From contig NZ_FOKL01000008.1 of assembly GCF_900112025.1 (NCBI RefSeq), forward strand, positions 102,766 to 166,765: a stretch of DNA of 64,000 nt, given 5' to 3'. The position numbers and the translations under genes are program-made. Positions 35,011 to 43,593 of this stretch are shown here, one piece after another (the first letter of the stretch is position 1; each line of letters opens with the position of its first letter). Origin of the DNA: Janthinobacterium sp. 344 (GTDB lineage Bacteria; Pseudomonadota; Gammaproteobacteria; Burkholderiales; Burkholderiaceae_D). Under the pieces are notes generated by a model. It saw only the letters and a program-made list of their open reading frames with translations, searched no databases and was not told where the DNA came from.

Positions 35011-36996
35011 ATGACTTCTTCCGCACTTCCTCCCGCCACTTCCACCGACCTTTCCGACAGTATCGAAGACAATAACGACGCCACCCTGGTCGCGGAACTG
35101 GGGGAACTGGCCGAGCATGTCCGCCTGGTGAAAATGGAAGGCCGCGTCTTCGTGCGCTTTTCCGGGGTCGTCAAGGCCGGCCATCTGGTGGTGCCGTATG
35201 CGCTGGTGCCCGCGCAGGGCGTGCTGGCGCGGCCTGCCAAGTGGCGCAAGATGGACCGCGAGACCAAGCAGGCGCTGATACACGAGCGGGCCGGCGCGGC
35301 CGCCTTCGATGAGCTGCGCCAGCACGTGATGGATTTCGTCGCCGATATCGCGGGCCAGTGCGAGGATGTCGAGGCGGACCCGATGCTGTTCCTGCACACC
35401 CTGGGCGACATGCAGACGTCGGAACCGGCCGGCATGGTGTTCGACCGCATCCGCCAGCGCTTCAACCACGCCATCGAGCGCCAGCAGGAAGAGCAGCATG
35501 CGGCGCGCACGCGCCAGAGCATCAACCTGGCCGAGTATCCCGCCTCGTTCGAGATGGCGCGCCGCCTGCCGCGCCGCTTCATCGCCCTGCTGGGCCCCAC
35601 CAATTCCGGCAAGACGCACCGCGCGATGGAAGCGCTGGTCAAGGCCAAGAGCGGCATCTACCTGGCGCCATTGCGCCTGCTGGCCCTGGAAAACTACGAG
35701 CGCCTGCAGGAAGCCGCGCCGCACGGCAAGCCGCTGGCCGTGAGCCTGATCACGGGCGAGGAGCGCAGGGTCGTCGACGGCGCCACGCACATCGCCAGCA
35801 CGGTGGAAATGCTGGACACGAAAACCGTCGTCGAAGTGGCCGTCATCGATGAAATCCAGATGCTGGCCGACCCGGACCGGGGCGCCGCATGGACGGCGGC
35901 CGTCTGCGGCGCGCCCGCCCACACGGTGTACCTGGTGGGGGCGCCGGAAGCGCGGCGCGCCATCGAGGCGCTGGCCGAGCGCCTGGACTGCCCGCTGGAG
36001 GTGCACGTATTGAAGCGCATGGCGCCCCTGTCGATGGAGCCGACGGCCGTGCGCAAGGTACGCAACCTGCGCCGCGGCGACGCCGTCATCGCCTTTTCGC
36101 GCCGCGAGGTGCTGATGTGGCGCGACATGATCACGGAAACGGGACTGTCGGTAGCCACCGTGTACGGCAACCTGTCGCCTGAAGTGCGGCGCGCGCAGGC
36201 GCAGCGCTTCCGCGACGGCACGGCCGATATCGTCGTCGGCACGGATGCGCTGGCGATGGGCCTGAACATGCCGATCGCGCGCATCGTCATGACCACCAGC
36301 GTCAAATACAATGGCCGCGAAGAGGAGGAGATCTCGGCCGCGCTGGCGCGCCAGATCGCCGGGCGCGCGGGCCGCTACGGCGTGCATGAGGAGGGACTCG
36401 TGGCCGGCTATGACAACGAGACGCATGAAGTCATGCGCGCGCTGCTGAAGGAAAAGCTGCACCCGCTGAACACCAGCGGCTTTGCCGTGGCGCCCTCGCT
36501 CGAGCATCTGCACCGCATTTCGGCCGTCACGGGCGAACTGTCGCTGAGTAAACTGCTGCGCCGCTTCATCCACAATATCGACGTGCCGGACGGCTTCTTC
36601 TTCCCGCGCATCACGGAAGACCAGAAGGAGCGCGCCGTGTGGCTCGACACCCTGCCCTTGTCCGTGGCCGACAAATTTACTTTGTCGCTGGTGCCGATCT
36701 CCAGCAAGGTGCCGTCCCTGCAGACGGCGTGGGAGCACTGGGCGAAGAATCTGTCGCAGGGAAAAACGAGCACCCTGCGCCAGCACGCCTATGGCGGCGG
36801 CACGCAGAATCTGCAGCAGGTGGAAGACACCTGCCGCTACTACTCGGCGTATGCCTGGCTCAGCTACCGCCTGCCCGAGTTCTTCCCCGACATCGCCGTG
36901 GCGCAGAACCTGTCGCGCGACGCGTCGGAGAGGGTCGATTCCATCCTGCGCGCGCACAATGCGGCCTCGCGCGGTCGTTCGAAGAAATTCAAATAG
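35011..36996 (+). CDS. Suv3-like ATP-dependent RNA helicase
   Basis: A 661-residue superfamily 2 helicase of the Suv3 type, known from mitochondria (RNA degradosome) and from many proteobacteria. Motif I is GPTNSGKTH (about residue 195), with YLAPLRLLALE, the Suv3-type motif II DEIQML, VYGNLSPEVRR, GTDALAMGLN and motif VI QIAGRAGRYG. The first 180 residues are a less conserved N-terminal domain; the C-terminal part resembles the Suv3 C-terminal region. Likely role is 3'-5' unwinding in RNA turnover; the bacterial function is little studied. Confidence 0.88.
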   Translation: MTSSALPPATSTDLSDSIEDNNDATLVAELGELAEHVRLVKMEGRVFVRFSGVVKAGHLVVPYALVPAQGVLARPAKWRKMDRETKQALIHERAGAAAFDELRQHVMDFVADIAGQCEDVEADPMLFLHTLGDMQTSEPAGMVFDRIRQRFNHAIERQQEEQHAARTRQSINLAEYPASFEMARRLPRRFIALLGPTNSGKTHRAMEALVKAKSGIYLAPLRLLALENYERLQEAAPHGKPLAVSLITGEERRVVDGATHIASTVEMLDTKTVVEVAVIDEIQMLADPDRGAAWTAAVCGAPAHTVYLVGAPEARRAIEALAERLDCPLEVHVLKRMAPLSMEPTAVRKVRNLRRGDAVIAFSRREVLMWRDMITETGLSVATVYGNLSPEVRRAQAQRFRDGTADIVVGTDALAMGLNMPIARIVMTTSVKYNGREEEEISAALARQIAGRAGRYGVHEEGLVAGYDNETHEVMRALLKEKLHPLNTSGFAVAPSLEHLHRISAVTGELSLSKLLRRFIHNIDVPDGFFFPRITEDQKERAVWLDTLPLSVADKFTLSLVPISSKVPSLQTAWEHWAKNLSQGKTSTLRQHAYGGGTQNLQQVEDTCRYYSAYAWLSYRLPEFFPDIAVAQNLSRDASERVDSILRAHNAASRGRSKKFK

Positions 36997-37006
36997 GCCG
37001 TATCTC

Positions 37007-37480
37007 TTAGCGCAATTCCCAGAACCAGACTTCCGCACAAGTCCAGTAGCACTCGGAGCCGCATATCTTCACGCCAGCGGACGGCAGCAGGATATCGATA
37101 TGCCCGCCCGCGCCGCCCAGGTAGCCGGGGATGCGAAAAAAAGCCACGAGGCCCTTGCGCTGGCCGATGCCTTCGATGGCCGCATCGCGGGCGAATTTTT
37201 CGGGCGCGCCAAACAGCGACGGACTGGCCAGCATATGCGCCAGCTTGGCCTGCCCCGGTTCGATCAGCGCGCCCTTGAACGGCCCCTTGCGGATGGCCAT
37301 GCGGCCTTTCAGCCTGATGCCGGCCTTGATCAGGGCCAGGCTGACGCGGATGGCGCAGGTGTTGGCGAAGCTGTCCTTGCCGATCAAATCCTCCCAGCCG
37401 ATTTCACCGAACAGGGCCGCCTGGTCGACGGCGGCCACGCTCGAGTAGTTTTCACGCAGCTTGATGAATGCAGGTTTCAC
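37007..37480 (-). CDS. type VI secretion amidase effector, Tae4 family
   Basis: A 157-residue peptidoglycan amidase effector. The catalytic Cys42 lies in NTCAIRVSLAL and His127/Asp129 in GGHIDILLP; the end ICGSECYWTCAEVWFWELR is typical of Tae4. Tae4 proteins are DL-endopeptidases that cleave the gamma-D-glutamyl-mDAP bond in the periplasm of rival cells after T6SS delivery. The cognate immunity gene lies directly upstream (one base between stop and start). There are no T6SS structural genes in this window. Confidence 0.9.
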   Translation of the reverse strand: MKPAFIKLRENYSSVAAVDQAALFGEIGWEDLIGKDSFANTCAIRVSLALIKAGIRLKGRMAIRKGPFKGALIEPGQAKLAHMLASPSLFGAPEKFARDAAIEGIGQRKGLVAFFRIPGYLGGAGGHIDILLPSAGVKICGSECYWTCAEVWFWELR

Positions 37481-37481
37481 G

Positions 37482-37871
37482 TCAGCCTCCCATGGGTGGT
37501 GGAGTGGAGCAGGGAAAACGCCGCGCCAGGATGGCGACGATCAAGGTGGCGGCATCGCCCTGGCGCGCGCGCGCGGGCAGCTTTTTCAACTCGGTCACGA
37601 CCTGCGCGTCGATTTCCAGCGTTTTCAGGCGTCCCGTGTCGCACCACTGCCGGCCCTGCGCCGCATCGGCCACGCCGGCCAGGTAGCCTTGGGCGTAGCG
37701 CTGGCCTAGCAGGAAAAGGGGATCGGCCGTTTCTCCCTGCGGCGGCGCTTCCCGGTAAAAGGCGATCAGCCGGTCGGCGCTCAGGCGCGGCGCCGGCGGG
37801 TAGCTTGCGCCCTCCCCGCGCGCGCTTGGCAGGCAAAGGCACAGCGCGATGAGGAACACGGAGACATGCAT
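37482..37871 (-). CDS. Tai4-like (Rap1a/Tai family) immunity protein
   Basis: A 129-residue exported protein with signal peptide MHVSVFLIALCLCLPSARG, matching the periplasmic site of Tae4 action. Family pattern: YAQGYLAGVADAAQGRQWCDT in pieces, then LEIDAQVV, AATLIVAILARRFPC, with two Cys that probably form a disulfide. ATG 37871 is chosen for the signal peptide; the longer reading frame to 37943 lacks one. It is cotranscribed ahead of the effector. Confidence 0.87.
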   Translation of the reverse strand: MHVSVFLIALCLCLPSARGEGASYPPAPRLSADRLIAFYREAPPQGETADPLFLLGQRYAQGYLAGVADAAQGRQWCDTGRLKTLEIDAQVVTELKKLPARARQGDAATLIVAILARRFPCSTPPPMGG

Positions 37872-37947
37872 GGCCAGCCCGTCAGTGGGGAACGTCTGGC
37901 CGATTGTAGGAGAATGCGCCAGCCCCGCACTGAGCGAGGTCAAGCAC

Positions 37948-37998
37948 AGGTCGGGTAGGCCGGATTAGCGCGTCCGAAGGCGCGCGTCATCCGGCGAC
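37948..37998. repeat. REP-like palindromic element
   Basis: GGTAGGCCGGATTAGCGCG followed by a short centre and CGCGCGTCATCCGGC forms an imperfect hairpin (GCCGGAT 37959-37965 with ATCCGGC 37989-37995, plus GCGCG inside). It has the form of the widespread GTAGGxCGGATTAGCGC extragenic palindromes. It lies between the immunity gene and the sugar dehydrogenase-like gene. Confidence 0.65.
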
Positions 37999-38025
37999 AC
38001 TGCTGGCGCTGCGGCTGTTGTCGGG

Positions 38026-39267
38026 TCAGGGCTTGCCCGGCGCCGCATAGTGCAGCTTGAGCACCAGGCCGTTATGGTCGTCGGCCATATAGATATCGCC
38101 GTCCTGGCCCTGCTTGACGTCGACGGGCGCGCCCCTGCCCTGCTTGCCCTTGCGCTCCCAGTTGCCGATCAACTCGACGGACTTGCCCAGCGGGGCGCCG
38201 GCCTTGTCGGGCAGCAGCGCCACCAGGCGGTGGCCGTTGCCGCGATAGCCGTGGTAGCCGATGATCAGGCTGTTCTTGTACACCGCCGGGTAGCGGCTGG
38301 CCGTATAGAAGGTCATGCCCAGCGGCGCGGCGTGGCCCGGCAGCAGGCGCTGCGGCGCCACGTACTTGGCGGCGCACGCCGTCTTCGGATATTCGGGACT
38401 GGCGACATTGTCGTCGTAGCAGTAGGGCCAGCCATAGTGCTGGTCGGCCTTGATCAGATTGAGTTCCTCATGCGGCAGGTTCTCGTCGCTTTTCAGCTGC
38501 GGCATCGCGGCCTGGATGGCGTCGCGCGCGTTTTCCGCCTGCCACAGCTCGCCCGTGGCCGGATGGAAGGCCAGCGCCATCGAATTGCGCAAGCCGCGCG
38601 CGTGCGTGCGCCAGCCCGTCACCGTGCCGGCCGGCCAGGCCATCTTGTATTCGCGGATGGCGCCCAGCGCTTCCGGGCCTTCCGCCGAGGCGCAGGGCTT
38701 GGCGGGATCGGGGGCCTTGCCATCGCTCTCGCAATGGTCGGTGCTCGAACCCACGTTCACATACAGGTCGCCCGTGGGGCCAAAGCGCATGGTCGTCAGC
38801 AGGTGCAAGCCCAGTCCCGGCAGGCGCGGCGTCTTGGCCGTGCCGCCGATGATGTCGGTGGTGGCGCGGGCGGGATCGCGCAGGTCGAAGCGGAAGATGC
38901 GTCCCACCTCGCCCACGTAGACCAGGCCGTCCGGTCCCTGCACGATGCCATTCGGGCGATCGAGCTTGTCGAGCAGCAGCTTGCGCTCATAGCCCGGGCC
39001 AGCCGCCTTGCGCTGCAACAGCCATAGCTTGCCCTGCTTCGGCGTCCATCCCGCCATGTCCGTGACGAGGATGTCGCCATTCGTCAGCGGCAGCACGCCA
39101 CGGGGAAATTTCAGGCCGTCGGCCAGCACGGCCACGCAAAAGCCGGGCGGCGTGGTCACGTCGAGGCGCGGCATGCCGTCGCACTGGGCGCCAGTGGCCG
39201 CGATGGCCGGTGCAAGGGCGCCGGACAGGCAGGCGGCCAGCGCGCCGGTGATCATCTTGTTGTGCAT
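38026..39267 (-). CDS. PQQ-dependent sugar (sorbosone) dehydrogenase-like protein
   Basis: A 413-residue secreted beta-propeller of the soluble glucose/sorbosone dehydrogenase family, with signal peptide (ALAACLSGALAPAIAA). Typical segments are LKFPRGVLPLTNGDILVTD, RPNGIVQGPDGLVYVGE, RNSMALAFHP-x-TGELW, HYGWPYCYDD and GDIYMADDHNGLVLKL. Such proteins oxidise sugars in the periplasm with PQQ, though many members are untested. It starts seven bases after tatD ends and is the last gene of the lol-tatD run. Confidence 0.87.
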   Translation of the reverse strand: MHNKMITGALAACLSGALAPAIAATGAQCDGMPRLDVTTPPGFCVAVLADGLKFPRGVLPLTNGDILVTDMAGWTPKQGKLWLLQRKAAGPGYERKLLLDKLDRPNGIVQGPDGLVYVGEVGRIFRFDLRDPARATTDIIGGTAKTPRLPGLGLHLLTTMRFGPTGDLYVNVGSSTDHCESDGKAPDPAKPCASAEGPEALGAIREYKMAWPAGTVTGWRTHARGLRNSMALAFHPATGELWQAENARDAIQAAMPQLKSDENLPHEELNLIKADQHYGWPYCYDDNVASPEYPKTACAAKYVAPQRLLPGHAAPLGMTFYTASRYPAVYKNSLIIGYHGYRGNGHRLVALLPDKAGAPLGKSVELIGNWERKGKQGRGAPVDVKQGQDGDIYMADDHNGLVLKLHYAAPGKP

Positions 39268-39274
39268 TGTGGTC

Positions 39275-40072
39275 TCATTCCGTCAAGGGTAATCGGGGCA
39301 GCACGGCGCGCGCGTTGGCGCTGGTGGCAAGCGCCACGTCGGCAAGCGGCAGGCCGCGCAACTCGGCCAGCACGGCGCCGATGCGCGGCAATTCTTCCGG
39401 GCTGTTGCGGCCAGGGTGGATCCAGCTGGGGGAAATGTCGGGCGCGTCCGTTTCCAGCACGATGGCGTCCAAAGGCAGGTCGGTGGCCATGCGGCGTATC
39501 TGCAAGGCCCGCGTAAACGTCATCGCGCCGCCAAAACCCAGCTTGAAACCCAGGTCGATATAACCCTGGGCCTGCTGGAAGCTGCCGTTGAACGCATGCG
39601 CGATGCCGCCGTTCGGACGGATCTGGCGCGCGTGCTTGAGGACGATGTCCTGCGAGCGGCGCACATGCGCCAGCACGGGCAGGTCGAAGTCGCGGGCGAT
39701 CTTCAGCTGCTCGCGCAGGAAGTGTTCCTGCTTGGCGCGCATGGGCGGTTCGCACAGCATGGGCAGGAAGAAATCGAGGCCGATCTCGCCGATGGCGACA
39801 AAACGCGGATCATGCATGGCCTGCGCCACGGTTTCGCGCAGGGCGATCAGATCGTCCTCGGTGGCGTGCGGCACGTAGATCGGGTGGATACCGAGCGCAT
39901 AGCAGGCGTTGGGCGCCGCTACCGCCAGCTCGCGCACGATGGCGAAATTGGCCCGTTCGACGGCCGGAACGACGATCATCGCCACGCCCTGCTGCTGCGC
40001 GCGCGCCGCCACCTGCGGCGATTCGCCGCCGAATTCATGCGCGTCGAGGTGGCAATGCGTGTCGATCCACAT
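39275..40072 (-). CDS. TatD-family metal-dependent DNase
   Basis: A 265-residue TIM-barrel hydrolase. Metal ligands are visible in WIDTHCHLD (His6, His8), AIGEIGLDFF (Glu), VLAHVRRSQD (His), GIAHAFNGS (His) and LETDAPDI (Asp). TatD-family enzymes have 3'-5' exonuclease activity on DNA and roles in repair and DNA turnover; this one is close to the YcfH/YjjV subgroup. It follows lolD by 19 bases. Confidence 0.93.
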   Translation of the reverse strand: MWIDTHCHLDAHEFGGESPQVAARAQQQGVAMIVVPAVERANFAIVRELAVAAPNACYALGIHPIYVPHATEDDLIALRETVAQAMHDPRFVAIGEIGLDFFLPMLCEPPMRAKQEHFLREQLKIARDFDLPVLAHVRRSQDIVLKHARQIRPNGGIAHAFNGSFQQAQGYIDLGFKLGFGGAMTFTRALQIRRMATDLPLDAIVLETDAPDISPSWIHPGRNSPEELPRIGAVLAELRGLPLADVALATSANARAVLPRLPLTE

Positions 40073-40091
40073 GGCGGACTCCTAGTATTGC

Positions 40092-40841
40092 TCAGTATTG
40101 ATAAGGCTGCAGCCCTTCATCGGTCAGGCGCAGCACGCGGTCGCAGCGCTTGGCCAGTTCGATATCGTGCGTGACGATGACAAACGCCGTGCCCAGGGTG
40201 CGCGACAATTCCAGCATCAGGTCGAAAATCTGTTCGGCCGTGGCGTGATCGAGATTGCCCGTCGGTTCATCGGCCAGCACGCAGGCCGGCTGCGTGACGA
40301 GGGCGCGGGCCAGGGCCACGCGCTGGCGCTCGCCGCCCGACAATTCACCGGGCGTGTGCGTCACGCGCTTGGCCAGGTTCACGCGCGTGAGGATCTGCTG
40401 CGCCAGGTCGGTGGCCGGCGCGCGCTTCATGCGGCGTATCATCAAGGGCATGGCGACGTTGTCCAGCGCGGAAAACTCGGGCAGCAGGTGGTGGAACTGG
40501 TAGACGAAGCCCAGCGAGGCGTTGCGCAGGTCGCCGCGCGCCTTTTCGCTGAGGGTGGCGAAGTCCTTGCCCAGCAGAGTCACCTTGCCGCTGGTGGGCG
40601 TATCGAGACCGCCCAGCAGATGCAGCAGGGTCGATTTGCCCGAGCCGGAGGCGCCGACGATGGCGACCCGCTCGCCGCGGTGGATATCGATATCGATGCC
40701 GGCCAGGACCTGCACCTTGTAGCTGCCCTGCGTGAAGGTCTTGCCCAGGCCACGGCAGGAAAGCACGGCGGAATCGGCGGATGCACCATTGGAGGCGGGT
40801 TTGTTCAGATCGGTCATGGTAGTCGTCAGTGGATTATTCAT
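40092..40841 (-). CDS. lolD: lipoprotein-releasing system ATP-binding protein
   Basis: A 249-residue ABC ATPase that powers extraction of outer-membrane lipoproteins from the inner membrane for LolA. Walker [11 protein letters not shown]-loop [16 protein letters not shown], signature LSGGERQR and Walker [13 protein letters not shown] are all present. ATG 40841 overlaps the stop of the upstream lolC/E gene by 8 bases, indicating translational coupling; ATG 40817 is a possible alternative. Confidence 0.95.
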   Translation of the reverse strand: MNNPLTTTMTDLNKPASNGASADSAVLSCRGLGKTFTQGSYKVQVLAGIDIDIHRGERVAIVGASGSGKSTLLHLLGGLDTPTSGKVTLLGKDFATLSEKARGDLRNASLGFVYQFHHLLPEFSALDNVAMPLMIRRMKRAPATDLAQQILTRVNLAKRVTHTPGELSGGERQRVALARALVTQPACVLADEPTGNLDHATAEQIFDLMLELSRTLGTAFVIVTHDIELAKRCDRVLRLTDEGLQPYQY

Positions 40842-42093
40842 AGCGCAGGGCTTCCGCAGGTTTGACGCGGGCGGCCCACCAGCTTGGGTACAGGGTCGCC
40901 AAGAAGGCGAGGATCACGGCCAGCACGCCGATCTTGGTGACGTCGGGCCAGCGCAGGTCGGACGGCACGGTGCTGATGAAGTAGATGTCCTTGGAGAGGA
41001 ACTGCACGCCCAGCAGGTGCTCGATGAAAGGCACGATGACGTCGATATTCATGGCCACCAGCACGCCGCCGCCCACGCCCAGGATCGTGCCCAGGATGCC
41101 CACCAGCGCGCCCTGGATCATGAAGATCTTCATGATGGAGCCGGGCGAGGCGCCCAGGGTGCGCAGGATGGCGATATCGGCCTGCTTGTCCGTCACCGTC
41201 ATCACCAGCGTCGACACGAGGTTGAACGCGGCGACGGCAATGATCAGGGTCAGGATGATGAACATCATGCGTTTTTCCGTCTGCACGGCGCTAAACCAGT
41301 TGGCGTTCAGCTTGGACCAGTCGCGCAGCCACAGGTCGCCCGGCATGCTTTTCTTCAGCTCCGCCGCCACTTGCGGCGCCTGGTTCATGTCGGCCAGGCG
41401 CAGGCGCAGGCCGGACGGCCCGTCGATGCGCAGCAAGCGCTGGCCGTCTTCGATATTGATGAAGGCCAGGCCCGCGTCGAATTCATTGTGGCCCGCCTGG
41501 AAGATGCCGCTGACGGTGAAGCTGCGCATGCGCGGCAGCACGCCGGCCGGCGTGACCTGGCCCTGCGCCAGCATCAGGGTGACTTTTTCACCGAGGTTGA
41601 CGCGCAGGGCGCGCGCCAGTTCGATGCCCAGCACGATATTGAAGGTGCCCGGCTGCAGCGCCTTGAAGCTGCCCATGCGCGTCTGGCCGGCGATGTCGGA
41701 GACGTTCGGCTCTTCCTCGGGCAGCACGCCGCGCACGATGGCCGGGCGCAGCGCATCGTCGCGCAGCAGCATGCCCTGCGTTTCGACGAACGGCGCGGCG
41801 CCCTTGACGGCCGGGTTTTTAAAGGCCTGCGCCGCTTCGGCGCGCCAGTCGGGCATGCTGCCGCTGTTGTCGAACACTTCCACGTGCGCCAGCACGGACA
41901 GCATGCGGTCCGTCACTTCCTTCTGGAAGCCGTTCATCACGGACAGCACGACGATCAGCGCCGCCACGCCCAGGCCGATGCCGGCCATGGAAATGAGCGA
42001 GATGAAAGAGATAAAACTGTTACGGCCACTGCGCTTGCCGGCCCGCGTGTAGCGCAGGCCGACCAGCCATTCGAAGGGAAGATTTTTTAACAT
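40834..42093 (-). CDS. lipoprotein-releasing system permease, LolC/LolE family (copy 1)
   Basis: A 419-residue membrane subunit with one N-terminal helix ([27 protein letters not shown]), a large periplasmic domain and three C-terminal helices, ending [13 protein letters not shown]. It is closely related to the protein encoded at 42211-43488 (near-identical N- and C-termini), so the two probably form the LolC/LolE-type heterodimer with LolD. Which is C and which is E cannot be decided by eye. Confidence 0.93.
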   Translation of the reverse strand: MLKNLPFEWLVGLRYTRAGKRSGRNSFISFISLISMAGIGLGVAALIVVLSVMNGFQKEVTDRMLSVLAHVEVFDNSGSMPDWRAEAAQAFKNPAVKGAAPFVETQGMLLRDDALRPAIVRGVLPEEEPNVSDIAGQTRMGSFKALQPGTFNIVLGIELARALRVNLGEKVTLMLAQGQVTPAGVLPRMRSFTVSGIFQAGHNEFDAGLAFINIEDGQRLLRIDGPSGLRLRLADMNQAPQVAAELKKSMPGDLWLRDWSKLNANWFSAVQTEKRMMFIILTLIIAVAAFNLVSTLVMTVTDKQADIAILRTLGASPGSIMKIFMIQGALVGILGTILGVGGGVLVAMNIDVIVPFIEHLLGVQFLSKDIYFISTVPSDLRWPDVTKIGVLAVILAFLATLYPSWWAARVKPAEALRYE

Positions 42094-42158
42094 GCTTGTG
42101 AGGTGATTGATTCTTGTATAAGCGACATGCCACCGTGCTGACCCAACAGCGAAGTGCC

Positions 42159-42185
42159 GGGGTCGGACCCTGAGGGTCCGACCCC
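42159..42185. repeat. perfect 12-bp palindrome between lol paralogues
   Basis: GGGGTCGGACCC (42159-42170), TGA, GGGTCCGACCCC (42174-42185): a perfect 12-bp stem with a 3-base loop and no T-run on either side. It lies in the 117-base gap between the two lolC/E genes. It is more like a dispersed palindromic repeat than a terminator, though it could attenuate transcription. Confidence 0.7.
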
Positions 42186-42210
42186 AGGTTCTGCCTTGGG
42201 GCTGATTTTC

Positions 42211-43488
42211 TTATTCATAGCGCAGCGCCTCGGCCGGCTTGACGCGCGCGGCGCGCCAGCTCGGGTAGATGGTGGCCACCAGCGCCAGGCCAAAGGCGAT
42301 CAGGCCGATCTGCGCCACGTCCAGCCAGTGCACGTCCGACGGCACGGCGCTGATCTGGTAGATTTCCTTGGAGATGAAGTGCAGGCCGAAGATGCCCTCG
42401 ATGAAGGGCACGATGACGCCCACGTTCAGCGCCAGCACGACGCCGCCGATGACGCCCAAAGCACTCCCCAGCAAACCCACCAGCGCGCCCTGGATCATGA
42501 AGATCTTCATGATGGAGAACGGCGAGGCGCCCAGGGTGCGCAGGATGGCGATATCGGCCTGCTTGTCGGTGACCGACATCACCAGGGTGGAGACCAGGTT
42601 GAACGCGGCCACGGCGATGATCATGCTGAGGATGATGAACATCATGTTCTTCTGGCTTTGCACCAGCGCATACCAGCTGGCACTGGCGCGCGACCAGTCG
42701 CGCATCCACAGCTGGCCCGGCATCGAGGCTTTCAGTTCGCGCGCCACCTGCGGCGCCTTGTTCATGTCGTGCAGGCGCAAACGCAGGCCGGACGGGCCGT
42801 CGAGCTGCAGCAGCTGCTCGGCGTCCTGCATGTTCACGAAGGCCAGGCTGCCATCGAGCTCATTGTGGCCCGCCTCGAAGATGCCGGCGACCTTGAGCGC
42901 GCGCATGCGCGGCATGACGATGCCATTCGCCGGGTCGCCCGCCCGGGGCTCGCGCTCGAGCATCAGGGTCACGTTCTGTCCCACCTTCACGTCGAGCGCC
43001 TTGGCCAGGTCGATGCCCAGCACGACGTTGTACGAGCCTGGCGTCAGGTCCTGGAAGCTGCCCTGCTTCATCTGGGCCGCCACGCTGGAGACGGTCGCTT
43101 CCTGCTGCGGCAGCACGCCGCGCACGACGGACGGGCGCATGGTTTCGTCGTTCAGCAGCATGCCCTGGGTTTCCACGAACGGCGACACGGCCTTCACTTG
43201 CGGGTTGGCGTAGGCGGCGCGTTCCTGTTCCTGCCAGTTCGGCATCGAGCCGCTGGTGTCGAACACCTCGACGTGCGCCAGCACCGACATCAAACGGTCG
43301 GTGACTTCCTTCTGGAAGCCGTTCATGACGGAGAGGACGACGATCAGGGCGGCCACGCCCAGGCCGATCCCGGCCACGGAAATGAGGGAGATGAAGGAAA
43401 TGAAGCTGTTGCGGCCACTGCGTTTCCCGGCGCGCGTATAGCGCACGCCGACCTGCCACTCAAAAGGAAATTGTTTGATGATGCCCAT
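42211..43488 (-). CDS. lipoprotein-releasing system permease, LolC/LolE family (copy 2)
   Basis: A 425-residue paralogue of the adjacent permease, with the same four-helix plan and the same [17 protein letters not shown] and [11 protein letters not shown] ends. The periplasmic domains have diverged, as expected for partners with different LolA and lipoprotein contacts. ATG 43488 has GGGAG upstream; the longer frame to 43566 is not needed. It is first in the order lolC/E-2, lolC/E-1, lolD, tatD. Confidence 0.93.
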   Translation of the reverse strand: MGIIKQFPFEWQVGVRYTRAGKRSGRNSFISFISLISVAGIGLGVAALIVVLSVMNGFQKEVTDRLMSVLAHVEVFDTSGSMPNWQEQERAAYANPQVKAVSPFVETQGMLLNDETMRPSVVRGVLPQQEATVSSVAAQMKQGSFQDLTPGSYNVVLGIDLAKALDVKVGQNVTLMLEREPRAGDPANGIVMPRMRALKVAGIFEAGHNELDGSLAFVNMQDAEQLLQLDGPSGLRLRLHDMNKAPQVARELKASMPGQLWMRDWSRASASWYALVQSQKNMMFIILSMIIAVAAFNLVSTLVMSVTDKQADIAILRTLGASPFSIMKIFMIQGALVGLLGSALGVIGGVVLALNVGVIVPFIEGIFGLHFISKEIYQISAVPSDVHWLDVAQIGLIAFGLALVATIYPSWRAARVKPAEALRYE

Positions 43489-43593
43489 GCGCTCCCGCGA
43501 CAACGATGATATGCGAGCGCGCAGTGTGCCACACAATGGGCATGTCATGCATGATCTCTGCGTCATCTGTGCGTGAAACCGCGCACGCCGGCG

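Noticed and set aside
37007..37871. Hoped-for type VI secretion cluster around the Tae4/Tai4 genes
   Set aside because: Flanking genes are a helicase and a sugar dehydrogenase; no Hcp, VgrG, Tss or PAAR genes were found in the window.
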